NCBI GenBank assembly: GCA_963748295.1
Contig: CAVVIH010000005.1
Location: forward strand, 986,117-1,050,116
Origin: CAVVIH01 sp963748295
Lineage (GTDB): Bacteria > Acidobacteriota > Vicinamibacteria > Vicinamibacterales > 2-12-FULL-66-21
Reading direction: 5' to 3'
Length of the DNA stretch: 64,000 nucleotides
The notes beneath the pieces are model-generated. The model saw nothing but the letters and a program-made list of their open reading frames with translations, did not search any database and was not told where the DNA came from. A program made the translations under genes and the position numbers. Below are positions 17,832 to 26,472 of the stretch, in pieces; position 1 is the first letter of the stretch, and each line of letters opens with the position of its first letter.

Positions 17832-19187
17832 ATGCCCCGACGAACAGCCGTCGTGATGGCGGTTGCGCTTGCAGTGATGGCGGTCGACACCGTGCTGGCG
17901 CAGGCGCCGCCGGCGCGAGCGAAGACGCTCGCAGTCCGGGCTGGACGTCTGATCGACCCGGACACGGGCACCGCCTCGGCCAATCAGGTCATTCTGGTCG
18001 AAGGTGAGCGCATCACTGCAGTCGGTCCAAACGTGACGATTCCGGCGGGCGCCGAGGTCATCGACCTCTCGAAGCTGACGGTGCTCCCCGGTCTGGTGGA
18101 CGCGCACACCCATCTGGCGCTCACCTACAAGGAAGTCCCCGAGAACAACATCTATTACTTCACGTTCGTCAGCGATTCGACCGCCATCCGCGCGATTCAG
18201 GCGGCGTCGGGGGCGATGCAGCTGCTCTCCTCCGGCTTCACCGTCGTCCGGGACGTCGGCAACAACGGCATGTATGCGGACACGGCGCTTCGCGCCGCGA
18301 TCGAGCAGGGCTGGATGCCGGGGCCGACGATCATTCCGTCGGGGCTCATCATCTCGACGAAAGGCGGACAGTTTCAGCCGACGCCCGAGATGTACAAGCG
18401 TCACAACCTGATGTATCCGGAGTATCTCGAAGCGGACACGCCCGACGAGATCGTCAAGGCCGTGCGCGAGAACCTGCTGTTCGGCGCACGGACGATCAAG
18501 ATTTGCGTGGACTGTAAAGCCTGGGGCTACTCCGTGGACGACATCAAGCTGGTCATCGCCGAAGCGGCGAAGGGCGGCGCGAAAGTCGACGGGCACGTCC
18601 AGACGATGGCGGGAGGACAGCGTGCGATCGACGCCGGCATCCACGTCATCTCGCACGGGCAGCAGTTGACGCCGGAACAGCACGCTCAGATGGCGAAAAA
18701 GGGAATCTATCTCGCCAGCACCGATACGCCGTTCACCGTGTATCGCGGGTCCGAACAAGGCCAGGCGCAGGCAGTACGGCAGCTCAAGAGCGCGTTGGAA
18801 AAAGGCGTGCCGATCACGTTCTCGACCGACATGGACTACTGGAACGACAGGATGAAGAACCCCGACGGGACGTGGATGGATCGCGGCGAGCTGACGATCA
18901 ACTTCCTCCTCACGTGGAAGGCGGCGGGGATCCCCGCGAAGGATGCCTTGAAGGCGATCACAATCAATGGCTACAAGGCGGCGGACGTCCAGAACGAGCG
19001 CGGCGCAATCAAGGCGGGGAACTATGCGGACCTCATCGCGGTCGTGGAGAACCCGCTCGAGGATATCGACGCGCTGCGCAACGTGCAGTTCGTCATGAAG
19101 AACGGCGCCGTGTTCAAGCGCGACGGAAAGATTACGATAGACGGCCTGCTCAACCCCGGCCCCGTGAACGGATGGAGACGACGATGA
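17832..19187 (+). CDS. secreted amidohydrolase (imidazolonepropionase-like)
   Basis: 451 residues, ATG after GGAGGAAAACG. The signal peptide is MPRRTAVVMAVALAVMAVD with cleavage near VLAQA. The metal-dependent hydrolase fold shows the HxH motif (VDAHTHLAL), a possible carboxylated-Lys region (TIKICVD), later His (GHVQTM, ISHGQQ) and the Asp (TFSTDMDYW). Relatives split dipeptides, often Xaa-Pro, or cyclic amides in the periplasm. Its stop overlaps the start of the M24 peptidase gene, so both likely work together in peptide breakdown. Confidence 0.85.
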   Translation: MPRRTAVVMAVALAVMAVDTVLAQAPPARAKTLAVRAGRLIDPDTGTASANQVILVEGERITAVGPNVTIPAGAEVIDLSKLTVLPGLVDAHTHLALTYKEVPENNIYYFTFVSDSTAIRAIQAASGAMQLLSSGFTVVRDVGNNGMYADTALRAAIEQGWMPGPTIIPSGLIISTKGGQFQPTPEMYKRHNLMYPEYLEADTPDEIVKAVRENLLFGARTIKICVDCKAWGYSVDDIKLVIAEAAKGGAKVDGHVQTMAGGQRAIDAGIHVISHGQQLTPEQHAQMAKKGIYLASTDTPFTVYRGSEQGQAQAVRQLKSALEKGVPITFSTDMDYWNDRMKNPDGTWMDRGELTINFLLTWKAAGIPAKDALKAITINGYKAADVQNERGAIKAGNYADLIAVVENPLEDIDALRNVQFVMKNGAVFKRDGKITIDGLLNPGPVNGWRRR

Positions 19188-20461
19188 TGATGACTCGACG
19201 AGGGTTTCTTGGCGCTTCGGCTGCCGCCACCGCGGGGTTGGCCACTACAGCGGAGCTGTCCGCGGCACAGAACGCCGGGCGCCAGCACCCCTCGATCCAG
19301 GCGCTCACCTCGATGCGCAGCCAGGCGCGTCCGATCACCGCAGACGAGCGCCGTGGCCGCATCGAAAAAGCCCGCCGGCTGATGACCGAGAACAAGATCG
19401 ACGCCATCGCGCTCGCGAGCGGCACCTCGCTCGTCTATTTCACGAACATCAGATGGAGCGGCGGGGAACGGCTCTTCACCTGCGTGATTCCTGCCAAGGG
19501 AGATCCGTTCTTCGTCTCGCCGGCATTCGAAGAGGACCGCGCGCGGGAACAGATCGCGCTCGGCCCGTTCACCGGCGCCGCCGACGTGCGCACGTGGCAC
19601 GAACACGAGAGTCCGTATGACCTCGTCGCACAGGGCCTCAAGGATCGCGGGATCACGACTGGCAGGGTCGGAATCGAAGAGACCGTGAAGTTCGTGTTCA
19701 GCGACGGCATCGCCAAGGCGGCGCCCACCCTGACCACGGTGAGCGCCACGCCGGTCACCGGGGGATGCCGCACGATCAAGGACGCGCACGAGCTCGAGCT
19801 GATGCAGCTGGCTTCCACGGTGACGCTGAAAGCGTATGAAGCCGCGTGGCAGGCGCTCGCTGACGGCATGACGCAGAACGACTTCGCGCAGCTCGTCTCC
19901 GCCGCGCACTCGCGCCTCGGATTCAGCGGCAGTGCCGGCGTGCAGGTCGGACAGTCCTCAGCGCTGCCGCATGGTTCGGTCCAGCCGCAGATCGTCAAGG
20001 AGGGATCGATCCTGCTGATCGACGGTGGCTGCAGCGTGGAAGGCTACGCGTCCGACATCAGCCGCACGTTCGTGCTGGGCAAGGCGACCGACAAGATGAA
20101 ACGCGTCTTCGACATCGAGCGCAAGGCGCAGGACGCGGCGCTCGCGGCCGCAAAGCCCGGCGTCCCCTGCGAAGCGGTCGACGCCGCCGCGCGCAAGGTC
20201 ATCGTCGATGCCGGCTTCGGCCCCGATTACAAGTACTTCACGCACCGCGTCGGCCACGGGATGGGGATGGACGGCCACGAGTGGCCGTATCTCGTGCGCG
20301 GCAACAAGCTCCCGCTCGCGCCCGGCATGACGTTCTCCGACGAGCCGGGGATTTACATCCGCGGCGAGTTCGGCGTGCGGGTCGAAGACGACATGTACAT
20401 CACGCCGGACGGCGCGAAGCTGTTTACGCCGCAATCGAACAGCCTGGAGAAGCCGTTCTGA
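19184..20461 (+). CDS. M24 metallopeptidase (Xaa-Pro type) with Tat signal
   Basis: About 425 residues. Several ATG codons in a row (19184, 19187, 19190) could start it; an upstream ATG lies at 19172. A twin-arginine signal (TRRGFLGASAAA) indicates folded export. The creatinase-type N-terminal domain is followed by the pita-bread catalytic domain with its metal ligands: IDGGCSVEGYASDISRTF, HRVGHGMGMDGHEW, and FSDEPGIYIRGEFGVRVEDD. This family removes N-terminal residues before proline. It is translationally coupled to the upstream amidohydrolase. Confidence 0.9.
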   Translation: MMMTRRGFLGASAAATAGLATTAELSAAQNAGRQHPSIQALTSMRSQARPITADERRGRIEKARRLMTENKIDAIALASGTSLVYFTNIRWSGGERLFTCVIPAKGDPFFVSPAFEEDRAREQIALGPFTGAADVRTWHEHESPYDLVAQGLKDRGITTGRVGIEETVKFVFSDGIAKAAPTLTTVSATPVTGGCRTIKDAHELELMQLASTVTLKAYEAAWQALADGMTQNDFAQLVSAAHSRLGFSGSAGVQVGQSSALPHGSVQPQIVKEGSILLIDGGCSVEGYASDISRTFVLGKATDKMKRVFDIERKAQDAALAAAKPGVPCEAVDAAARKVIVDAGFGPDYKYFTHRVGHGMGMDGHEWPYLVRGNKLPLAPGMTFSDEPGIYIRGEFGVRVEDDMYITPDGAKLFTPQSNSLEKPF

Positions 20462-20546
20462 AGTCCCGGGCTCTGTCGTTCCGCCGGACCTTTCGTCGTG
20501 TTACGGCGTAAACCGCTGGCCCTGAGGCTTTTGCTATGATGCCGTG

Positions 20547-21773
20547 ATGCTGAAGAGAACGTGGTGGCCGGCACTCGCACTGGTCGCCCTCGGGTCGACG
20601 TCATTGTTCTCGGAACGCACTGGTTCCGATTGGAATCTCGAGCTCAAATCGATTCCCTCCCCCGCCGTTGGCGAAAGCTCCGCACCGCTGTTCACAACCT
20701 CGAAGCGTGGAGTGCTACTCAGCTGGGTCGAGAAGAAAGGCGTGCACACGGCGTTGAGATTTGCCGAACGCACGGCCGCGGGCTGGTCCGAGGCACGCAC
20801 GGCGGCCTCGGGAGACAACTGGTTCGTAAACTGGGCTGACGTGCCATCCGTGCTGCGGATGGACGACGGCACGCTCGTCGCGCAATGGCTGCAGAAAAGC
20901 GGCAGCGGCACCTACGCTTACGACGTCCGGCTCTCGTATTCGAAAGACGACGGCCGCACGTGGGCGCCGTCGTTTTCGCCGCACCACGACGGCACGCCGA
21001 CGGAGCACGGCTTCGTATCGCTCGTCCAGATGCCGAACGCGGGCCTGGGCCTGGTGTGGCTCGACGGCCGCGCGATGAAGGGCGAGCACGAGGGTCACGG
21101 ATCGGGTGCGATGTCCCTGCGCTTTGCCGAGTACAACCGCGAGTGGAAGCAGACAGTCGACGTTCCCGTGGATCTCCGCGTGTGCGAGTGCTGCCCGACG
21201 ACCGCGGCGGTCACATCCGAGGGCGTCATCACCGCGTTCCGCAACCGGAGCGACGAAGAAGTCCGCGACATCTTCGTATCGCGGTTCGCAAGCGGCAAAT
21301 GGACCGAGCCGGTTCCCGTCAGCAACGACGGCTGGAAGATTCCAGGGTGTCCGGTGAACGGTCCGATGCTCAGCGTCCGCGGCCGCAACGTCGCGGTCGC
21401 CTGGTTCACGACGAAGCACGATCAGCCGCAGGCATACGCGGCGTTCTCCAGCGACGCGGGCCGCACGTTCGGCGCACCCATACGGCTGGACGATGGGGTG
21501 TCGATGGGCAGGGTGGACATCGAGCTGCTCGAGGACGGATCGGCGGCGGCGCTCTACATCGAACAGGTCGGTCAGCGTACCCAGGTCCGCGTGCGGCGGG
21601 TTACATCGTCCGGCGAACGATCGAACGCAGTGGTCGTCGCCGAAATCGAGGGGTCGAGGTCGAGCGGGTATCCGCGGCTTGCCGTGCAGGGCAACGAGCT
21701 CGTCTTCGCCTGGACCGCGCGCGACGGCACGACCAAAGTGGTGACATCAGCAGCCAGGGTCCCCGGGAAATAA
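20547..21773 (+). CDS. exported BNR/Asp-box propeller protein (sialidase-like)
   Basis: About 408 residues with a signal sequence (LKRTWWPALALVALGSTSLF). It contains Asp-box motifs of sialidase-like propellers (SKDDGRTWAP, SSDAGRTFGAP) and a repeated beta pattern over the whole length. A CECC cluster (RVCECCPTTAAVT) near the middle is unusual for a sialidase and could bind a metal. The catalytic Arg triad of true sialidases was not confirmed, so the enzymatic role is open. GTG at 20544 is an alternative start. Confidence 0.75.
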   Translation: MLKRTWWPALALVALGSTSLFSERTGSDWNLELKSIPSPAVGESSAPLFTTSKRGVLLSWVEKKGVHTALRFAERTAAGWSEARTAASGDNWFVNWADVPSVLRMDDGTLVAQWLQKSGSGTYAYDVRLSYSKDDGRTWAPSFSPHHDGTPTEHGFVSLVQMPNAGLGLVWLDGRAMKGEHEGHGSGAMSLRFAEYNREWKQTVDVPVDLRVCECCPTTAAVTSEGVITAFRNRSDEEVRDIFVSRFASGKWTEPVPVSNDGWKIPGCPVNGPMLSVRGRNVAVAWFTTKHDQPQAYAAFSSDAGRTFGAPIRLDDGVSMGRVDIELLEDGSAAALYIEQVGQRTQVRVRRVTSSGERSNAVVVAEIEGSRSSGYPRLAVQGNELVFAWTARDGTTKVVTSAARVPGK

Positions 21774-21798
21774 CGCAAAACCAAGCGAGGTCCGCGTG

Positions 21799-22590
21799 AT
21801 GCGCATTCGAACCGCCATGCTCCTGGTTCCCGTCCTGGCAGTGGCGCTCGGCGCCCAGCAGCCTGTGCCTGTGCCGTCACCGCCGCCGGCGCCAGCCTGC
21901 CCCGAAATGGCCACGGCGCTGACCGCACTGATGCGCAACGACGTGCGGCTGCGCGACTGGCAGAACCTCGCGCGCTACCGCGACGCCAATCGGGCGCTGG
22001 CGGCGCCGGCCGCCGGCGAATCCAGGGTCGTGTTCATGGGCGACTCGATCACCGATGCGTGGCCGCAGCCGCGATACGGCGAATTCTTCAGCGGCAAGCC
22101 GTACGTCGGACGCGGCATCAGCGGTCAGACGACGCCGCAGATGCTGATCCGCTTCAGACCCGACGTCATCGCGCTGAAGCCGAAGGTCGTCGTGATTCTC
22201 GCGGGCACGAACGACATCGCCGGCAACACCGGCCCGATGACCGACGAGGAGATCGAGGCGAACCTGGCGTCGATGGCGGAGCTCGCGAAAGCGAACGGCA
22301 TCCGCGTCGTGCTGGCGAGCATCCTGCCCGTCAGCGCGTATCACACGGCGGCGAACGGCATTCCGCAGACGACCTCGCGGCCGATGGCGCGCATCCTCGC
22401 GCTGAACGAGTGGATCAAGCAATACGCCGCGAGCGAACGGCACGTGTATCTCGACTACTTCTCGGCGATGGTCGACTCGACGGGACTGCTGCGCGAGGAG
22501 CTCAGCGCGGACGACCTGCATCCGAATGCGAAGGGCTACGCCGTCATGGGGCCGCTCGCCGAAGCGGCCATCAAGCAGGCGCTGCGCTAG
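21799..22590 (+). CDS. secreted SGNH/GDSL hydrolase
   Basis: 263 residues with a signal peptide (MRIRTAMLLVPVLAVALG) and a proline-rich linker (QPVPVPSPPPAP). SGNH blocks are clear: the nucleophile Ser in FMGDSITDAWP, Gly in GRGISGQTT, Asn in ILAGTNDIAGN, and Asp/His in SADDLHPNAKGY. These enzymes cut esters of lipids or carbohydrates outside the cell. It starts 25 bases after the BNR gene, probably in the same operon. Confidence 0.9.
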   Translation: MRIRTAMLLVPVLAVALGAQQPVPVPSPPPAPACPEMATALTALMRNDVRLRDWQNLARYRDANRALAAPAAGESRVVFMGDSITDAWPQPRYGEFFSGKPYVGRGISGQTTPQMLIRFRPDVIALKPKVVVILAGTNDIAGNTGPMTDEEIEANLASMAELAKANGIRVVLASILPVSAYHTAANGIPQTTSRPMARILALNEWIKQYAASERHVYLDYFSAMVDSTGLLREELSADDLHPNAKGYAVMGPLAEAAIKQALR

Positions 22591-22596
22591 CCGGCA

Positions 22597-23988
22597 TCAC
22601 TTTCCCGACTGGCTGACGGAAAAATTCTGGCCCGCGATCACGATGAACGCGCTGCGCGCCTGACCGGCGTTCGGTGGAACCGTGAACTGCACCAGGCCAT
22701 CGCCCGTGCCCGAAGTGCCCGACACCATCCCGATCCAGTCGGCGGCCGTCTTGGCGGTCCACGTGCACGGTCCGCTGACGATGACGAGCACCGCGCCATT
22801 GCCGCCCGAGGCGTCGTAGGTGAGGTACGGCGGCGAGAGTACGAACGTGCAGGCGGACGCCTGTGTGATTGAAAAACTCTGACCGGCGACTCGAACACCC
22901 GCGGTTCGGCTGATGCTCTGATTTGGCGCGATTACGAACCGCGCTTCGCCCGAGCCGGTGCCACTGCGCGGCGAGACGCTCATCCAGTCCGCATCGCTCG
23001 CGGCCGTCCAGGGACAGCTTGCCGCGGTGGAGATTCCGAACGCCAGGAGACCGCCGCCACCCGGCATCTCGAGCGGCGGAGGCGAGATGCTGTAACTGCA
23101 CCCGCTCTCCTGCATGACGGAGTATGGCTTTCCGGCGATCGTCACAAGACCTTCACGCCCGGGCCCGGGATTCGACGCGACGATGAATTGCACCTCGCCG
23201 CTCGAGGCGCCGCTCGCGCCGCTTCTGATCGTGATCCAGAGGGACTGGCTGGCAGCGTTCCACCGGCAGCCGTCCAATGTGCTCACGCCAACAGTCAGTG
23301 GTCCGCCCGCTGCCGGAATGCCCGGCACCGGACCGACCGAATAGCTGCAGCCGGACCCCTGTTCGACCTGCACCGGCTGGCCCGCAACCGTCAGCGTCCC
23401 GGTCCGCGGCGGACCTGCCATCGCGGTCACACGGAACGTGACCGAACCATTGCCTCTCCCCTCACTTCCCGACACGACCGCGATCCATGCCTGGTCCGGT
23501 GTTGCAGTCCAGCCGCACTGACCGCTGCTGGCCGCGACCTGAAGCGTGCGCTCGCCTCCCGCCGCTTCGAGTACTTCGTGGGTCGTCGAGAGCTGAAATT
23601 CGCACGGTTTCCCCGCCTGGGTGATCGAAAGAGTTTGATCGTTGACGCCAAGAGCGCCGTTTCGCTCGGAGGGATCGGTGTTCGCGGCGACCGTGAACTT
23701 CACCTCGCCGTCGCCTTGTCCCGATGCTGGTCCGGTGGTGCTCAGCCAGGGCGCTTCGCTCCGGACCGACCACGCGCACTCGCGATTGGTGGTGATCGTC
23801 AGCGAGCCCGAGCCGCCCGCCACCGGAAACGACGAGCTGGCGGCCTGCGCCTGGACGGCGCAGTGCGCGGGCGCCGGCGCGGTGGTGGTGACGGAAGATG
23901 AACCGCAGGATGTAAAAAGCAGCAGGGCAATGCCGCTGCAGGGCACGCCGAGCGCACGCCTGATTGATACTGCGGGAAGGGCTGCCAT
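22597..23988 (-). CDS. lipoprotein with five BACON-type repeats
   Basis: About 463 residues. The N-terminus has a hydrophobic stretch and a lipobox-like Cys (IALLLFTSCGSSS), so it is likely lipid-anchored. The rest is five repeats of about 85 residues. Each has a C-x-W core near WTA/W(L,I,M) and ends in a (T,S)ITQ-type strand (LSITQAG, VQVEQGS, YSVMQES, FSITQAS, FSVSQSG). These match BACON/Ig-like domains, thought to bind carbohydrate or mucin. The start at 23988 lies 90 bases from the divergent GntP-type gene start. It could be a surface binding protein. Confidence 0.8.
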   Translation of the reverse strand: MAALPAVSIRRALGVPCSGIALLLFTSCGSSSVTTTAPAPAHCAVQAQAASSSFPVAGGSGSLTITTNRECAWSVRSEAPWLSTTGPASGQGDGEVKFTVAANTDPSERNGALGVNDQTLSITQAGKPCEFQLSTTHEVLEAAGGERTLQVAASSGQCGWTATPDQAWIAVVSGSEGRGNGSVTFRVTAMAGPPRTGTLTVAGQPVQVEQGSGCSYSVGPVPGIPAAGGPLTVGVSTLDGCRWNAASQSLWITIRSGASGASSGEVQFIVASNPGPGREGLVTIAGKPYSVMQESGCSYSISPPPLEMPGGGGLLAFGISTAASCPWTAASDADWMSVSPRSGTGSGEARFVIAPNQSISRTAGVRVAGQSFSITQASACTFVLSPPYLTYDASGGNGAVLVIVSGPCTWTAKTAADWIGMVSGTSGTGDGLVQFTVPPNAGQARSAFIVIAGQNFSVSQSGK

Positions 23989-24077
23989 GGCGACGTCCGA
24001 GTGCCCGCTCACCTTGCAAGATCTCAACCGTAACGCAATATCTCAACAGTATTCACACGCTCGAGTTAAGCTCACGC

Positions 24078-25400
24078 GTGCTTCTCGTCGCCCTGGTCGG
24101 GGTCGCGATCGTCGTCATCGCCATCATCTGGCTGCGGCTTCCAGCGTTCGTCGCGTTGACGATCGGATCGTTCTTCGTCGGCGCGGCATCGGGGATGCCG
24201 CTCGCCGAGGTTCCGCGCGCGTTCCAGCAGGGTGTTGGCGACACGCTGGGGTTCGTCGCGGTGGTCATCGGCCTCGGAACGGTGATCGGCAAGCTGCTCG
24301 CGGAATCCGGCGGAGCGCTCGTCGTTGCGGAATCGCTGACGAAGGCGCTCGGCCGCGGACGGCTCGACTGGGCCATGATGCTGTCGGCGTTCCTCGTGGG
24401 CCTTCCGGTTTTCTTCCAGGTCGGGTTCGTCCTGCTCGCGCCCGTGCTCTTCACCCTGGCGCGCCAAACTGGGACGCCGCTGCTGCGCCTCGGGATCCCG
24501 ATGGCCGCGGGCCTGTCGGTGGCGCACGGTCTCGTGCCGCCGCATCCGGGGCCGCTCGCCGCGATCGAGCGGCTTGGCGCCGACACCGGCCGCGTCATGC
24601 TGTATTCGATCTGCCTGGGGCTTCCGATCGCGGCGATCGCCGGTCCCGTGTTCGGCCGCTACATCAGCACGCGGGTGGCGGTGACGCCGGGCGCCATGGC
24701 GCAGCAGTTGTCGGCGCCGAAGGAAGCAGGACGATCGCGGAACCTCGCGATTACGCTGGCGACGATCCTGCTGCCGGTCGTCCTGATGCTCGCCGCCGCG
24801 ATCGCACAGATGGCCGGGCCTGACGGTCCGGCGCGGCGCGCGTTCGAGTTCCTCGGCAACCCGGTCGTGGCGATGCTGATCGCTGCAGTCGTCTCGCTGT
24901 ACACGTTCGGCGCCGCGTGCGGATTCGATCGCCACACGATCCTGCAGTTCGCGGAAGCGTCGCTGCCTCCGATCGCGTCGGTGCTCCTCGTCGTCGGCGC
25001 CGGCGGCGGCTTCGGCCGCGTCCTTAATGCCGCCGGAGCGGGAACGGCGATCGCAACGGCCATGCAGGGGCTGCACGTCGCCCCGCTGCTGCTTGGATGG
25101 ATCGTGGCGGCGCTGCTGCGGCTCGCCGTCGGGTCGGCGACCGTCGCCTGCGTCACCGCAGCGGGCATCGTGGCGCCGCTGCTGACGGCGATGCCGCACA
25201 TCAACCGGGAGCTGATGGTGATCGCGATCGGATCGGGCTCGCTGATCGCCTCGCATGTCAACGACGGCGGCTTCTGGCTGGTGAAGGAGTACTACAACAC
25301 GACGGTGGCGCAGACGGTTGCAACCTGGACGGCGATGGAAACGATAATCTCGGTGCTGGGGCTGGCCGGCGTGCTGTTGCTGGCGGCATTCGCGGGCTGA
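24078..25400 (+). CDS. gluconate/H+ symporter family permease (GntP type)
   Basis: About 440 residues and 12 or more membrane segments. Family features include AVVIGLGTVIGKLLAESGGA, HGLVPPHPGPLAA and SHVNDGGFWLVKEYY, all typical of GntP transporters for gluconate and related sugar acids. The GTG start at 24078 is chosen because the longer frame from 23964 would overlap the BACON gene start. The M19 dipeptidase follows after 2 bases, so the permease may carry a related product. The substrate is not proved. Confidence 0.9.
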   Translation: MLLVALVGVAIVVIAIIWLRLPAFVALTIGSFFVGAASGMPLAEVPRAFQQGVGDTLGFVAVVIGLGTVIGKLLAESGGALVVAESLTKALGRGRLDWAMMLSAFLVGLPVFFQVGFVLLAPVLFTLARQTGTPLLRLGIPMAAGLSVAHGLVPPHPGPLAAIERLGADTGRVMLYSICLGLPIAAIAGPVFGRYISTRVAVTPGAMAQQLSAPKEAGRSRNLAITLATILLPVVLMLAAAIAQMAGPDGPARRAFEFLGNPVVAMLIAAVVSLYTFGAACGFDRHTILQFAEASLPPIASVLLVVGAGGGFGRVLNAAGAGTAIATAMQGLHVAPLLLGWIVAALLRLAVGSATVACVTAAGIVAPLLTAMPHINRELMVIAIGSGSLIASHVNDGGFWLVKEYYNTTVAQTVATWTAMETIISVLGLAGVLLLAAFAG

Positions 25401-25402
25401 AC

Positions 25403-26467
25403 ATGCTGATTGTGGACGGACATCTCGACCTGGCGATGAACGCGCTCGAGTGGAATCGCGACCTGACGCGGCCGATCGCCGAGATACGCGCGCGCGAGCA
25501 GGATCTGCGCGACAAGCCGGACCGCGGAGGCGGCACGGTGTCGTTCGGCGAGATGCGATCGGGCCGCGTCGGCCTGTGCGTCGCGACGCAGATCGCCCGC
25601 TACGTGAAACCGGACAACCCGAGGCCTGGATGGTTCTCGCCCGAACAGGCGTGGGCGATGACGCAGGGTCAGCTCGCGTGGTACCGCGCGATGGAAGAAC
25701 GCGGCGAGCTCGTGCAGATTCGCGATGCGGCCGGCCTGGACGATCACCTCGCGCGCTGGAACAACGGCAGCACGGACGCGCCGGTCGGCTACGTCCTGAG
25801 CCTCGAAGGGGCGGATTCGATCGTCACGCTCGCGCATCTCGAGCGGGCGTTCGGGTATGGACTTCGCGCCGTCGGTCCCGCGCACTACGGACCGGGCGTC
25901 TACGCGCAGGGGACCACCGCGTCAGGGGGAATCGGCGCACCGGGGCGCGAGCTGCTTCGTGAAATGGAGCGCCTGGGCATCATCCTCGACGTCACCCACC
26001 TCTGCGACGAGAGCTTCCGCGAGGCGCTGGATTGCTTCCGCGGGCATGTCTGGGCGAGCCACTCGAATTGCCGATCGCTCGTGCCGAACGAGCGGCAGTT
26101 CTCGGACGACCAGCTTCGCGAGCTGATCGCACGCGGCGCGGTGATCGGGGCGGCGTTCGACGCGTGGATGCTCGTGCGTGACTGGGGCCGCGGCACATCG
26201 ACGCCCGAGAGCGCCGGGGTGACGCTCGAGACCGTCGTGCAGCACATCGATCACGTCTGCCAGCTCGCCGGAAACGCGAGCCACGCCGGCATCGGATCGG
26301 ATCTGGACGGAGCATTCGGACGGGAGCAGAGCCCGTCCGACGTCCACACCATCGCGGATCTCTCGCGCCTGCCGGCGCTGCTCACGTCACGGGGTTACAG
26401 CGCGGCCGACGTCGAACAGATCGCCCACGGGAATTTCGTCCGCTTTCTCCGCCACGCCTGGCACTGA
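25403..26467 (+). CDS. membrane dipeptidase family (M19)
   Basis: 354 residues, no signal peptide. Zinc ligands of renal-dipeptidase-like enzymes are present: HxD in VDGHLDLAMN, Glu in SLEGADS, His in VTHLCDES, His in ASHSNCRS, and Asp in GIGSDLDGAF. These enzymes split dipeptides, D-amino-acid dipeptides in some cases. It lies 2 bases after the GntP-type permease, so both are probably co-translated. A second M19 gene, truncated, lies at 48,896. Confidence 0.9.
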   Translation: MLIVDGHLDLAMNALEWNRDLTRPIAEIRAREQDLRDKPDRGGGTVSFGEMRSGRVGLCVATQIARYVKPDNPRPGWFSPEQAWAMTQGQLAWYRAMEERGELVQIRDAAGLDDHLARWNNGSTDAPVGYVLSLEGADSIVTLAHLERAFGYGLRAVGPAHYGPGVYAQGTTASGGIGAPGRELLREMERLGIILDVTHLCDESFREALDCFRGHVWASHSNCRSLVPNERQFSDDQLRELIARGAVIGAAFDAWMLVRDWGRGTSTPESAGVTLETVVQHIDHVCQLAGNASHAGIGSDLDGAFGREQSPSDVHTIADLSRLPALLTSRGYSAADVEQIAHGNFVRFLRHAWH

Positions 26468-26472
26468 TCTCC

